Assembly: GCA_036521415.1 (NCBI GenBank)
Contig: DATDHU010000154.1
Location: 20,567-84,566, forward strand
DNA from: DASXMT01 sp036521415
GTDB taxonomy: Bacteria; Actinomycetota; Acidimicrobiia; Acidimicrobiales; RAAP-2
DNA: 64,000 nt
Reading direction: 5' to 3'
Shown: positions 15,554 to 24,430 of the stretch, in pieces
Numbering within the stretch: position 1 is the first letter of the stretch
How the letters are laid out: every line of letters starts with the position of its first letter
The notes under the pieces: model-generated
Database searches by the model: none
What the model was told of the DNA's origin: nothing
What the model saw: the letters and a program-made list of their open reading frames with translations, nothing else
Made by a program: the position numbers and the translations under genes

Positions 15554-16240
15554 ATGTCCACTCTCAAGCGCTGGCAGACCCCCGCCAGCCTCAGCCTGGT
15601 TCTGGCTGCGGCCATCATCCTCGTCCTGGCAATCGGTTACCGAGCCGATACCCAACCGGCGAGCAAAGCGACCCTCGCCTTGACGACCTCGACGCCAGCT
15701 ACGTGCCCGAGTACAACGCCGGCCGCTCCCGTCGTCGCCGCGGCACCGGTGGCTCCGGCTGCGCCTGCGGCATCCTCGAATCCTCCTCCGGCATCCTCGA
15801 ATGGTGCCAACTCCGCCACGCTGGCTGGCGTGTCGGGCAACGACATCCTCTCGGCGGTCGGCTCCAACAACCAGGCCCAGGGGAGCGATGGCGGCTTCGG
15901 CGACATCGGCATGCAGTTCCAGAACGTCAACATCAATGCTCCCATCACCAATGTCCACATCTCGGGAACCGGCAACAACACCAACGTCAACGTGTCCAAC
16001 GGCGACCCAGCGATCACCTCGCCACCGACGCCGGCTACCACGACCCCGCCGGCCACGACCCCGCCGACCACCCCTGTGACGCCCGCATCGCCCACCACTC
16101 CGGCTGATCCCAGCCCCGCGACCACGCCCAGCGCGTCGGCACCGACTACGGCGACCACGACTTCATCGCCAGTGCCTGTCACTGGGTCGTCCGGCTCGGA
16201 TGCGACTCCGGCGCCTGTGCCGATCTCGCCTGCACCATGA
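15554..16240 (+). CDS. Secreted or membrane-anchored Pro/Thr/Ala-rich protein of unknown function
   Basis: A 228-residue protein. An N-terminal hydrophobic segment (LSLVLAAAIILVLAIGY, about 12-28) acts as signal or anchor. Then come an Ala/Pro-rich linker, a short central region rich in Asn and Ile (MQFQNVNINAP, VHISGTGNNTNVNVSNG; about 115-150) and a Thr/Pro/Ala-rich tail to the end. The central piece alternates small and beta-branched residues like a beta-strand solenoid turn and may be the only folded part. ATG 15554 has a ribosome site (GGAGG). The tail resembles glycosylated cell-wall linkers. I do not recognise the family. Confidence 0.65.
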   Translation: MSTLKRWQTPASLSLVLAAAIILVLAIGYRADTQPASKATLALTTSTPATCPSTTPAAPVVAAAPVAPAAPAASSNPPPASSNGANSATLAGVSGNDILSAVGSNNQAQGSDGGFGDIGMQFQNVNINAPITNVHISGTGNNTNVNVSNGDPAITSPPTPATTTPPATTPPTTPVTPASPTTPADPSPATTPSASAPTTATTTSSPVPVTGSSGSDATPAPVPISPAP

Positions 16241-16395
16241 GGAGTCACGGGAGTTGGGTACCAATCGTTCGGACCCCCTGACGACATAGTCGGATCAGCG
16301 GCGCGTCGAGCGCCGGTGAGTTGCACCGTGGCCGCGGGGGATCCGGCACGGCCGCTGCCTACGGCCTGGCCGGCTCTCGCCTACTGTCCCACAGC

Positions 16396-18345
16396 GTGGG
16401 CACCGACGACATGGACGAGGACGTGGCGCTCGGCTCGACCGAAAGGGGTCTGACTGGCTCGAGCAACACGGCCGAAGGCCCCAGCAACACGGCCGAAGGC
16501 CTGAACAACACGGCCGAAGGCGGCGAGCAGGAGAACGACCAGGACGGCGCTCATCTGCCACTTCGGGAGGCACTGGCTGCCCGCGTGCTCCGAGTGGGCA
16601 CCCTACGGCTCGAGACCAAGCTCCTCCTCGGGGCGGTGGTGGCCCAATTGATCGTGGCGGCCATCTTGGTATCGGTCCGCAATGCGCAGCTGCCGACCAT
16701 CCAGAGCGACAACTTCGCCCATACGACGGCCACCATGCCGATCCTGGTCTTCGTGGCCTGCGTCGTCTTCTCCTCGGCCGCATGGGGGCTCATCCTGGCC
16801 GGGGCATTCCGGGCGGGTTGGGAAGTCCGGCTCACCGTGGTGGGTTTCTTCTTGTGGGCGATGCTGAGCGAGCACGACGTGCTCGATCATGTGAGCGCCC
16901 CCGCGGTCTTCGTCTGTTGTCTCCTGTTGGCCGCCGTCGTGGCCACAGCCGTGGCCACCTGGTTCCCCGAGAGTGCGGGGGGACACCGGGACGTGCCCAA
17001 CGGCGAGCCCAGCGGGCGGTGGCGGATCCGCCGCCGGCTGCTTCCTCCACTGCTGGTGCTGGCCGTCGGCGCCATCTACCTGACGGCGTGGTTGGCCAAC
17101 CAATCGGCCGGTCACGTCGACGTCTTCACCGACGATGTGGCCGATCAGCTAGCCAGGATCCAGTACATACTCATAGCGGTGCTCGTGCTGGCCGGCTCCG
17201 AGTTCGGGAGCTGGTCCGACTTCGTCGCCCATCGAGTAGTGCGCCGCATCCGTTCTCTCACCCGCGAGTGGCTCTTCGGTGGCATCGTCGTCGTCGCCGC
17301 CGGCGCCATCCTCTGGAACGGCGTACGGGCCTCCATGCGCAACAACGGTGGCGACCTGGCCCCCGAGCTCCTTCTGGCCGCCCTGGTGGCCGCGGTGGTG
17401 GCGGTTCTCTACCTGGCAGCCAAGCCTCGGGACAAGTGGCCTGGCCATCTACCCTTCGCCGTCCTCGCCGTCGCGGCTGCAGCCGACTCGACCGTGGGAT
17501 ACGTCGCAGAACGACAGTTCGACCACTCCGACCCTCTGCTCGTCGACAAGGTCTACGGCGTCTCGGCCACCTTCTGGATCGTCTCGGCCGTGGTCGCCCT
17601 ACTCGCGCTCGTCATCCTGCGCGGCCGCCTACCGGGGCCGTGGGTAGCCGCCGGGTGCCTAGTTGTCCTCGTCGGCGCAGTGGACGGATTGACTGAGCTC
17701 GATGATATCGGAGTGGTCGTCCATCCCTTCGGGCTCACGTCGTCGGGTCGCGCCGGTCACCTCGTGACCAACGCGCCCTATCTCGGCATTGAGGGCTTGA
17801 AGTCGGTGGCGGCCATGGCCGTGATCGCGGTCGTGGTCTACGCCCTGGCCACCGGGGCCATGCACCGGCTGATCGTTCCCGTCTCCCTGCTCATCACCCT
17901 CACCGTCAGCCTTGAGCTCCTCACCTGGATCGATCTGCTCTTCGGAAAGACCACCGATACGACCGGACGCGTCGCCCTGTTCGCCGGTGTCGTGTTGGTG
18001 GTGGCGCTGGTGTGGGAGCTGGCGTCGTCGGGCGAAGGGTTGACCAACTTGCATTCTCGACAGTTCCCCCGCGAGTCCCGAGTCATGCTCTACGGCGCCT
18101 ACATCCTGCTGGTCAGCGCAGCGGTCCTTTTCTTCTCGAGCCTGCACGATGCGGAATCGGCCACGTTGCTCGAGTCGCAGTTCGACGCCGAGCAGTGGGT
18201 GCGCGAGGGCATCCTTTTCCTCGGCGTGCCCCTCGTCATCACCTTGTTCCTGATCGGCATGCAGCGGTGGCGGCGCCAGTCACCGGTCCTCGGGCATCAC
18301 CCCGGCGCCGACCTCGGCCGAGGCAAGCTCCCCGACCTCCAGTAG
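16396..18345 (+). CDS. Large polytopic membrane protein of unknown function
   Basis: About 649 residues from GTG 16396, with roughly fifteen hydrophobic helices, for example LLLGAVVAQLIVAAILVSV, FVCCLLLAAVVATAVATW, WLFGGIVVVAAGAILW and VALFAGVVLVVALVWEL. The N-terminal cytoplasmic tail holds three 7-residue repeats (SNTAEGP / SNTAEGL / NNTAEGG) encoded by a 21-bp tandem repeat. The frame is open back to TTG 16321, but GTG 16396 or ATG 16411 is more credible. No transporter or enzyme motif is recognised. The 3' end overlaps the convergent MFS gene by 66 bases. Confidence 0.7.
   Translation: MGTDDMDEDVALGSTERGLTGSSNTAEGPSNTAEGLNNTAEGGEQENDQDGAHLPLREALAARVLRVGTLRLETKLLLGAVVAQLIVAAILVSVRNAQLPTIQSDNFAHTTATMPILVFVACVVFSSAAWGLILAGAFRAGWEVRLTVVGFFLWAMLSEHDVLDHVSAPAVFVCCLLLAAVVATAVATWFPESAGGHRDVPNGEPSGRWRIRRRLLPPLLVLAVGAIYLTAWLANQSAGHVDVFTDDVADQLARIQYILIAVLVLAGSEFGSWSDFVAHRVVRRIRSLTREWLFGGIVVVAAGAILWNGVRASMRNNGGDLAPELLLAALVAAVVAVLYLAAKPRDKWPGHLPFAVLAVAAAADSTVGYVAERQFDHSDPLLVDKVYGVSATFWIVSAVVALLALVILRGRLPGPWVAAGCLVVLVGAVDGLTELDDIGVVVHPFGLTSSGRAGHLVTNAPYLGIEGLKSVAAMAVIAVVVYALATGAMHRLIVPVSLLITLTVSLELLTWIDLLFGKTTDTTGRVALFAGVVLVVALVWELASSGEGLTNLHSRQFPRESRVMLYGAYILLVSAAVLFFSSLHDAESATLLESQFDAEQWVREGILFLGVPLVITLFLIGMQRWRRQSPVLGHHPGADLGRGKLPDLQ
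16462..16524. repeat. 21-bp tandem repeat, three copies, inside the polytopic membrane protein gene
   Basis: The unit AGCAACACGGCCGAAGG plus four variable bases occurs at 16462, 16483 and 16504. Being a multiple of 3 it keeps frame and encodes seven-residue repeats in the N-terminal tail. Confidence 0.85.
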
Positions 18346-20064
18346 ACCCGACCCGACGTCCTCGCCCAGCGGGTGGGCGGAGTGGACGTACTTCCCACCC
18401 CGCAGCCACGAGGCCAAAGCGGCGATGAAGGTGGTGGCCGCAGCAAAGTCGAAGGCCAGGCGCAGGCCGTTCTGGAACGATGGCGAGATCAGTCGGGGGA
18501 AGAAGTTGTGCCCGGTCAGGTAAGCGGCACGGGCCGGGCCCAGGCTGACCAGGACGTGGTGCGGGATCTCGGTCTGGATGGGGTTGTAGCCCAAAAAGGC
18601 GGCAAAGAGACTCCCGATTGGCGGCAAATGCGACAGGTGCTGTGCCTGGTCCGCGGGTACGCCTTGGGCGACCAACCCCTGGTAGAGGTGGGCCGGTAGC
18701 GACGAGGCCAGCCCCAGCGTGACGATCGAGAAGAAGACGCCTATGGAAAGCACCTGGGCCGAGTTCATGAATGTGGCGTTCATCCCCGCGCCGGCGCCCC
18801 GCTGGTCGGGGGGAAGGCTGTTCATCACCGCGGTCTGGTTGGGAGCGAAGAAGAGGCCGGAGAAGAGCGAGAAGAACAAGATGATGGCGGCGAAGGGCAG
18901 GTAACTGAAGTCCATCGGCAGCGTCTCCAGCAGCAGGTAGCAAATGCCGGCGCCGACCAACCCGATGGTGGCGATTCCCCGGGCGCCGTAGCGGTCGGCC
19001 ACGATGCCGGAGATCGGGCCGGTGATCAGGAACCCGACGGTGAGCGGGATCATGTAAATGCCGGCCCACAACGGGGTCTGGGCGAAGTCGTATCCGTGCT
19101 GGGGCAGCCAGATCCCCTGCAGCCAGATGATCAGCATGAACTGCAGGCCGCCCCGACCCATGGCCGACAGCATCGAGGCCACCACGCCGGCGGTGAAGGC
19201 CCGGATGCGGAACAGGTGGAGCTGGAACATAGGGTTGGCCACCCGCTGCTCGATCATGACGAAGGCGACCAAGGTGGCGATGCCACCGATCACGGTGCCG
19301 AGGACGAAGGGGCTCGTCCAACCCATGGTGTGGCCGCCGTAGGGCTGGATCCCGTAGACGATCCCGGTCAGCACGGCGACCAACCCGACGGCAAAGGTGA
19401 TGTTGCCCGCCCAGTCGATCGAGCTCTTGACCCGGACGCCGTTGTCCCGCAGCTTCAGGTAGGCCCAGATGGTCCCCAACAGCCCGAAGGGCACCGACAC
19501 CAAGAAGACGAGTCGCCATTCGACCGGGGCGAGGATACCGCCGAGGATGAGACCGAGGAACGAACCGGTGACCAGAGCCACCCCGTTAATCCCCATGGCC
19601 TTGCCCCGTTCGTCCTCGGGGAAGGCGTCGGTGATGATGGCGCTGGAGTTGGCGAACAGGAATGCCCCGCCGACCCCCTGGCCGATGCGCATCAGGATGA
19701 TCCACAGCGCCGCAGCCGGCCCGGTCATCCAGGTGACCGACAGGAGTATGGAGAAAAAGGTGAAGACGGCAAAGCCGAGGTTGTACATCCGCACTCGCCC
19801 GTACATATCCCCAACCCGGCCGAAGCTGACGACCAGCACCGCCGTCACCAACATGAAACCGATGAGGATCCACAGGAAGTACGACGTGTTGCCCGGAGCC
19901 AGCGGCTGTAGGTCGATGCCCCGGAAGATGTCGGGTAACGAGATCAGCAGAATGGACGTGTTGATGGTGACCATGAGGATGCCCAGGGTGGTGTTGGACA
20001 GGGCAATCCACTTGTAACGGTCCTGGCGGGGGTTGGTGGCTAGAGCATCGAGGCCATCGGTCAT
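18280..20064 (-). CDS. MFS transporter, DHA2 type
   Basis: A 594-residue 14-helix exporter. Motifs: TINTSILLISLPDIFRGI in helix 1 (a variant of the DHA2 signature), GRVGDMYGRVRMYN (motif A), RIGQGVGGAFLFANSS (motif B region) and GSFLGLILGGILAP (motif C). There is a long final loop and an extra C-terminal tail. ATG 20064 is used. No regulator is adjacent on the same strand; the divergent MarR at 20788 is separated by the USP gene. Substrate unknown. Confidence 0.88.
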   Translation of the reverse strand: MTDGLDALATNPRQDRYKWIALSNTTLGILMVTINTSILLISLPDIFRGIDLQPLAPGNTSYFLWILIGFMLVTAVLVVSFGRVGDMYGRVRMYNLGFAVFTFFSILLSVTWMTGPAAALWIILMRIGQGVGGAFLFANSSAIITDAFPEDERGKAMGINGVALVTGSFLGLILGGILAPVEWRLVFLVSVPFGLLGTIWAYLKLRDNGVRVKSSIDWAGNITFAVGLVAVLTGIVYGIQPYGGHTMGWTSPFVLGTVIGGIATLVAFVMIEQRVANPMFQLHLFRIRAFTAGVVASMLSAMGRGGLQFMLIIWLQGIWLPQHGYDFAQTPLWAGIYMIPLTVGFLITGPISGIVADRYGARGIATIGLVGAGICYLLLETLPMDFSYLPFAAIILFFSLFSGLFFAPNQTAVMNSLPPDQRGAGAGMNATFMNSAQVLSIGVFFSIVTLGLASSLPAHLYQGLVAQGVPADQAQHLSHLPPIGSLFAAFLGYNPIQTEIPHHVLVSLGPARAAYLTGHNFFPRLISPSFQNGLRLAFDFAAATTFIAALASWLRGGKYVHSAHPLGEDVGSGLLEVGELASAEVGAGVMPEDR

Positions 20065-20132
20065 GAGGCGGAGCGACCGTTGTCCGCCGGCGTACCGGTC
20101 GCCGACGATGGTCCCCCACTAAGTCTGTCCCC

Positions 20133-20184
20133 CATCACGACGATGCAACCGTTCCGGTCATCACGATGATGCCACCGTTCCGGC
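20133..20184. repeat. 26-bp imperfect tandem repeat at the 3' end of the USP gene
   Basis: Two 26-base units, 20133-20158 and 20159-20184, share 23 positions (CATCACGA-GATGC-ACCGTTCCGG). The right unit encodes the last residues of the universal stress protein (GTVASS and stop); the left unit repeats that coding end beyond the stop, so the 3' terminus was duplicated. Confidence 0.75.
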
Positions 20185-20646
20185 CTTGGACGTGTTCGAT
20201 GCAGTGGGCTTCGGGTGGATGACGAGCAGGGCGCCCGACCAACGGTGGAGCAGGCGCACCGAGACCGATCCATGAGCCAGGCCTCCCAGCGCGCCATGAC
20301 GCCTCCCGGCCACGACAATGGTGTCGGCCTCGAGGCCGGCGGCGACCCGCATCAGCTCGGAAGCCGGGTCTCCCTCTCCCACCTCGAATCGCCAGCGCAC
20401 ACCGCTCGGGTCGAGGATGGCGATGCACTGGGCCTCGGCCAGCGCCTGGTCGCCATCCAGCGCGTCCTGCACCGCTCCGGCGCTGAGCCCTCCGGTGGCC
20501 AGCACGCCGACCCCGGCGAAGGAGACATGGCGGACGAACAGCACGACCAGTTGGCGCCCGCTCGCCCTGGCGATCGCCCCCGCCTCTTCGACTGCCAGCC
20601 GGCTCGTCTCCGACCCGTCGGTTCCAACCACGATCGGTCCACGCAT
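20161..20646 (-). CDS. Universal stress protein (UspA) family
   Basis: A 161-residue single-domain Usp fold. Seen: VVGTDGSETSRLAVEEA at the N-terminus (nucleotide-binding Asp), and GRRHGALGGLAHGSVS at about residues 125-140, matching the G-x2/3-G-x9-G-S/T ATP-binding motif, followed by SGALLVIHP. ATG 20644-20646 fits the family start. It is divergent from the MarR regulator, and the shared 141-bp gap carries an AT-rich stretch with two CTAGATG copies (about 20690-20712). Confidence 0.88.
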   Translation of the reverse strand: MRGPIVVGTDGSETSRLAVEEAGAIARASGRQLVVLFVRHVSFAGVGVLATGGLSAGAVQDALDGDQALAEAQCIAILDPSGVRWRFEVGEGDPASELMRVAAGLEADTIVVAGRRHGALGGLAHGSVSVRLLHRWSGALLVIHPKPTASNTSKAGTVASS

Positions 20647-20787
20647 CTCGGCCTCCTCCCTCCAGCCTCGACCCCTACCCACGGAAACTAGATGTACGAT
20701 ACAGCTAGATGGACAAAGTCTATCGGGTGGCGGGCGCGTAGGAAATTTGAGCCGCGAACGGAATGGAACCGAGCGAGGGTTGTGAAC

Positions 20788-21270
20788 ATGGAGCAGGCGG
20801 CCGACTCGATCAGCATCATCGAGATGGAGCTCATGACGCTGGTGCGCCAACTCGACACACTCGGGCGAAAGGGCTCGCTCTACGACCAGGTCGATCGGGC
20901 CGGCTACCTGGCCCTGCGCACGCTCGAGCGGCTCGGGCCCATCCGCACCAACGCCCTGGCCGAAGCGCTCCACCTCGATGCGTCGACGGTCACCCGGCAG
21001 GTGACGGCGCTTGTGGCCGGTGGGTTCGTCGCCCGCCGACCCGATCCGGCTGATGGGCGCTCATCCACCCTGGCGCTCACGGCAGGGGGCCGGCGGATCA
21101 TGCGCGCCGTCGAGAAAGAGCGGCGGCGCATGCTCAACGAGATGTTCTGCGATTGGTCCGAGAACGACCGGCGCGACCTCGGCCGGGTCCTGACCAAGCT
21201 CAACGTCTCGCTCATCGAGCGGGTGGCAATGTTGCGGGAGCAGGGCTCGCCGGCTCCCAGCGGCGACTGA
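20788..21270 (+). CDS. MarR family transcriptional regulator
   Basis: A 160-residue dimeric winged-helix regulator. The wHTH shows GPIRTNALAEALHLDASTVTRQVTAL (recognition helix STVTRQVTAL) and the beta-wing VARRPDPADGRSSTLALTAGG with the typical D-x-R. ATG 20788 is chosen over the longer open frame because the conserved N-terminal helix begins there; GTG 20782 is an alternative. Divergence from the USP gene suggests it may control that gene or itself. Ligand unknown. Confidence 0.88.
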   Translation: MEQAADSISIIEMELMTLVRQLDTLGRKGSLYDQVDRAGYLALRTLERLGPIRTNALAEALHLDASTVTRQVTALVAGGFVARRPDPADGRSSTLALTAGGRRIMRAVEKERRRMLNEMFCDWSENDRRDLGRVLTKLNVSLIERVAMLREQGSPAPSGD

Positions 21271-21340
21271 CCAGGAGCACCGTTGCCACCCCCGGAGCGA
21301 ACAATCACCCAAAGAGCGAACAATCAGATGTCGCCGAGCC

Positions 21341-21826
21341 TCAGGCCGACGCACCCGAGCCGGCATTGGCCACTGTCCGAGCCAGGATGCCCAGTGTGGC
21401 CCGCAGCGCCCCTTCCGAGATGACCGGGAAGATCCCAGCGTCGCGGTAGGCCGGATCGATGGACGACCAGTCGTAGTACGAGGTGACCTTGGTCCCTTCC
21501 TCGTCGGGCTCGAGCAGATAGCCGTAGACGTGCCCGATCTGGGGCCGGAGCTCGCCCAGGATCGTCCATTCGATCTGGCGGTCGGGATCCAACGCCGTGA
21601 TGGTGACGGTCACGTCGTAGCGGCCCATCGGGTAGTCGTTGAGCGCCTCGCGATCCATGTGCACGACGAAGGTGTCGCCCACCGCGGTCACCGGCTCGCC
21701 GGTGGCGTCCATGAGCATGCCGGAGCTGTCGATGGCCACGTGGCCGTGCGGATCGCTCAGGACCCGGAAGATCGACGCCGAGTCGGCCGGGATCATCCGC
21801 TCGACCTCCAACCGTTCGCTCGTCAT
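21341..21826 (-). CDS. SRPBCC family (START-like) protein
   Basis: A 161-residue helix-grip fold protein that would bind a hydrophobic ligand in its cavity. Seen: ERMIPADSASIFRVLSDPHGHVAID near the N-terminus (the usual PAD-IF-LSDP pattern), and WTILGELRPQIGHVYGYLLEP in the strands. ATG 21824-21826 matches the conserved start; upstream extension is not conserved. It follows no clear operon. Polyketide-cyclase-like or lipid-binding function is possible; nothing here decides. Confidence 0.82.
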   Translation of the reverse strand: MTSERLEVERMIPADSASIFRVLSDPHGHVAIDSSGMLMDATGEPVTAVGDTFVVHMDREALNDYPMGRYDVTVTITALDPDRQIEWTILGELRPQIGHVYGYLLEPDEEGTKVTSYYDWSSIDPAYRDAGIFPVISEGALRATLGILARTVANAGSGASA

Positions 21827-21908
21827 CCCCTCATCCTGCCATGAGGTCGGAGGCTCAGCTCGGCGAAAGGGGCGCCCGCCGACGGCGGCCCTTCGGGGCT
21901 GCATAGGT

Positions 21909-22259
21909 CTAGGAGATCCCGTCGATGAGCTGGATCAGCTCCGCCCGGTCGTAGCCCTGGCGCTGAGCCAAGTTGACCAGCTCCCGGGCCCTCGTGACCA
22001 GCACGCCCTTGCTCGGCGCGTCGCCGGCCACGGTGATCCCTCGCCCCCGGCGGAACTCCAGGAGCCCCTCGTCTCGAAGGTTGCGCAGTGCCCGGAGCAC
22101 GGTGTTGGAGTTGACGCCGAGCACGGCGGCGAGATCACGGGCCGGCGGTAGCCGCTCCCCCGGGCCGGCCTCTCCCTCGGATATGGCCCGCCGGAGTCGC
22201 CCGGCAACCTGTTCGTGCAGCGGGGTGGGGCTACCGGGATCGACCTGGACTTCCAACAT
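21909..22259 (-). CDS. GntR family regulator (YtrA-like, short)
   Basis: A 116-residue regulator with just a GntR winged HTH (LPPARDLAAVLGVNSNTVLRALRNLRDEGLLEFRRGRGITV, in pieces about 38-78) and a short C-terminal helical tail (ARELVNLAQRQGY), as in the YtrA subfamily that usually controls ABC exporters. ATG 22257-22259 lies only 21 bp from the divergent propeller gene at 22281, so the regulator almost certainly acts on that shared promoter. A partly symmetric site GTGCTAGTT-A-CAATATCAC (22261-22279) fills the gap. Confidence 0.85.
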   Translation of the reverse strand: MLEVQVDPGSPTPLHEQVAGRLRRAISEGEAGPGERLPPARDLAAVLGVNSNTVLRALRNLRDEGLLEFRRGRGITVAGDAPSKGVLVTRARELVNLAQRQGYDRAELIQLIDGIS

Positions 22260-22279
22260 GGTGCTAGTTACAATATCAC
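22246..22279. promoter_or_regulatory. Compact divergent promoter/operator between gntR and the propeller gene
   Basis: For the plus-strand gene, TGGACT (22246-22251), 17 bp and TACAAT (22269-22274) lie 6 bases before ATG 22281, giving a leaderless mRNA; the -35 overlaps the gntR coding start. The dyad GTGCTAGTT-A-CAATATCAC (6 of 9 positions) covers the -10, consistent with repression by the GntR protein. Confidence 0.55.
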
Positions 22280-22280
22280 T

Positions 22281-23570
22281 ATGACGCACGGGGGGCAGGC
22301 GACGCTGACGGACCGGCGCCCACCGTCGAGCAGCCCGGTGCAGGATGCCCAGGCTCTGATCGAAGAGGCGCGCCGACGCCACCGGAGGCGACGAAGATGG
22401 GCGGCGGCGGCCATCGTGGCCGTGGCCGTGGTCGCGCTCCTTGTCACCCTGGCAGTGGGAGGCTTCAACGGGAGCGAGTCGACGAGCCCCACACCGCCAC
22501 CCGGTGAAGCCGCCGCGCCGGGCGCGCCGCCCGGTGGGGCGTTGTCCTCCCCGCCCGGCTCCGGCTCGGTGGGGGCAGGAGCGACGTCGATCGATTTCCT
22601 CGATCCTGATCACGGCTGGATAGCCACGGGCTGTTCCTCCGAGTGCATCGTCTCCAACCCGGTCATCGTCCGGACCGACGACGGCGGCCGCACCTGGAAA
22701 CGGACCCGGGTGCCGGACATGGCCGTCATGCCCATCAGCCCGTCGGTCTGGCGTTCCTTGGGAGGCGTCGTCGACGTGCGCTTCGTCAGTCGCACCCACG
22801 GCTGGTATCTCCAGGCCGGCGAGCTGTGGGGCACCACCGACGGGGGCACGATCTGGCGATCGTCCCATCTCGGCGTGGTGAGGGACTTCGCCACTTCGGG
22901 TGAGGATGCCTGGGCCCTGGTCGACGACTGCCCGGTCACCTACTCGCTCAATCCGTGCACACGGTTCCACGTCGCCTACCGAACCCGAGCGGACCCGTCG
23001 TGGCGGCGAGCCACGATGAGCTTGTCCACCGGTGGCGGGCCGTCGGCTGGTGCGCTGCTCGTTGCGGCCAACCACACCGCCTTGGTGGGCACGGCGGGCG
23101 GCCTCTTCACAGCGACGCAAACCGGTGCCCTGGTGCCTGCGGATCCGACGTGCCAGCCCATCGGCGACTTGAGCCCCGGGCGGCTCCTGGGCCGGTGCGG
23201 GATCGGCGGCGGAGGCGACGCATCAGTCTTCTCCTTCGCCCTCTCCGGCGATGGAGGACGCCACTGGTCTCACCTACTCGGGGGTCCGCCATCGCGGGCC
23301 TGGTCGGGGGCGTCGACCACCAACGGGGCCGGTGTGCTCTTCACGATCACCGGTGGCGCGACACTCTGGCGGGTCGACACCACCGGCGGGGCTTGGGCAC
23401 CGGTCCTCCAGACCACAGCGGGCACAACCGACGAGCTCTACCCGATCTACTTCGCCGACGCCCACCACGGCTTCGTCTTCGAGAGCGGAAGCTCAGGGAC
23501 CCGTCTGCTGGCCACCCACGATGCCGGGCTTACGTGGAACGCTGTCCCGTTGCCGCTACCGGGAAGCTGA
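22281..23570 (+). CDS. Membrane-anchored BNR/Asp-box beta-propeller protein
   Basis: A 429-residue protein with a short cytoplasmic Arg-rich segment, one transmembrane helix (AAIVAVAVVALLVTLAVGG, about 37-57), a Pro/Gly linker, and an extracytoplasmic propeller. Asp-box repeats are visible as TDDGGRTWK, TTDGGTIWR, SGDGGRHWS and THDAGLTWN. This is the sialidase-like or Ycf48-like propeller class; no sialidase catalytic set is recognised. ATG 22281 is 6 bases after its -10. It diverges from the GntR gene and is probably its target. Role likely binding or sensing. Confidence 0.78.
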   Translation: MTHGGQATLTDRRPPSSSPVQDAQALIEEARRRHRRRRRWAAAAIVAVAVVALLVTLAVGGFNGSESTSPTPPPGEAAAPGAPPGGALSSPPGSGSVGAGATSIDFLDPDHGWIATGCSSECIVSNPVIVRTDDGGRTWKRTRVPDMAVMPISPSVWRSLGGVVDVRFVSRTHGWYLQAGELWGTTDGGTIWRSSHLGVVRDFATSGEDAWALVDDCPVTYSLNPCTRFHVAYRTRADPSWRRATMSLSTGGGPSAGALLVAANHTALVGTAGGLFTATQTGALVPADPTCQPIGDLSPGRLLGRCGIGGGGDASVFSFALSGDGGRHWSHLLGGPPSRAWSGASTTNGAGVLFTITGGATLWRVDTTGGAWAPVLQTTAGTTDELYPIYFADAHHGFVFESGSSGTRLLATHDAGLTWNAVPLPLPGS

Positions 23571-23694
23571 AACGGGAAGGTTCATTCGTAAAGCGTCGTG
23601 CTCGCAGGGTCGAGAGTCCAACGCGTGGGCAGCATATTCTGGGTCTCAGGCGCTGTGTCTCCGGTGCACAGCCTTCGTCCCCGATCGAGCACCA

Positions 23695-24375
23695 ATGGCC
23701 CACGACAAGTCCGACGATGAACAGGCGCTGATGGCCGGTGAGTTCTCGACCTGGATCGTCGACATGCAGGCGGCGATGCTCGGTACGAGTGGGGCGGACG
23801 TACCGTGCGATGGGTGCACGGCCTGTTGCACCTCGTCACAATTCGTCCACATATCCCCCGACGAGACCGACACGCTCTCCCACGTACCCGCAGACCTCTT
23901 GTTCCCCGCGCCCCGCTTGCCCTCCGGCCATGTCGTGCTCGGGTATGACGAACGCGGTCGCTGTCCGATGTTGATCGACAACCGGTGCTCGATCTACGAG
24001 CACCGGCCGAGAGCCTGCCGCACGTACGACTGCCGGGTCTTTCCTGCCGCCGGCGTCGAGGTCGACGATGAGCAGAGCTCCATCGCCCAACGAGTGCGGC
24101 GATGGCAGTTCACCTTTCCCACCGATGCCGACCGGATCGAGCACGACGCAGTTCGCGCCGCCGCTAGCTTCCTCGATGACCACAGGGACATGCTCCGGGC
24201 CGCCGGCCTTCCGGTCAACGCAAAGGAACGCGCCGTGCTGGCCGTCCGGATCTACCGGGCTTTTCTGGGCTGCGACGTGGCGAACGGCAGTGTCGCAGTC
24301 GTCGATCCCGATCCCGAGGTCGTGCGAGCCGAGATCGAGCACCTCACGGAGGGCAGTGTCCACAGGCCTGTCTGA
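23695..24375 (+). CDS. YkgJ family cysteine cluster protein
   Basis: A 226-residue protein. The cluster is CDGCTACCTSS (about residues 38-47), then CPMLIDNRCSIYEHRPRACRTYDC (about 90-113 region), the standard YkgJ pattern thought to bind Zn or an Fe-S centre. The C-terminal half is helical with no recognised motif. ATG 23695 starts the conserved part. Bases 23571-23694 upstream hold no gene; CATATTCT near 23631 could be a -10. Function unknown, possibly an oxidoreductase accessory protein. Confidence 0.82.
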   Translation: MAHDKSDDEQALMAGEFSTWIVDMQAAMLGTSGADVPCDGCTACCTSSQFVHISPDETDTLSHVPADLLFPAPRLPSGHVVLGYDERGRCPMLIDNRCSIYEHRPRACRTYDCRVFPAAGVEVDDEQSSIAQRVRRWQFTFPTDADRIEHDAVRAAASFLDDHRDMLRAAGLPVNAKERAVLAVRIYRAFLGCDVANGSVAVVDPDPEVVRAEIEHLTEGSVHRPV

Positions 24376-24430
24376 TGTGCCGCCGTTCATGGCGGGCATC
24401 GACTGGACTTCGGTGGGGCCCGTGTTCAAT

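Noticed and set aside
20690..20712. MarR operator from the CTAGATG copies
   Set aside because: Two short direct repeats in an AT-rich promoter are not enough; no clear palindrome with MarR spacing is present.
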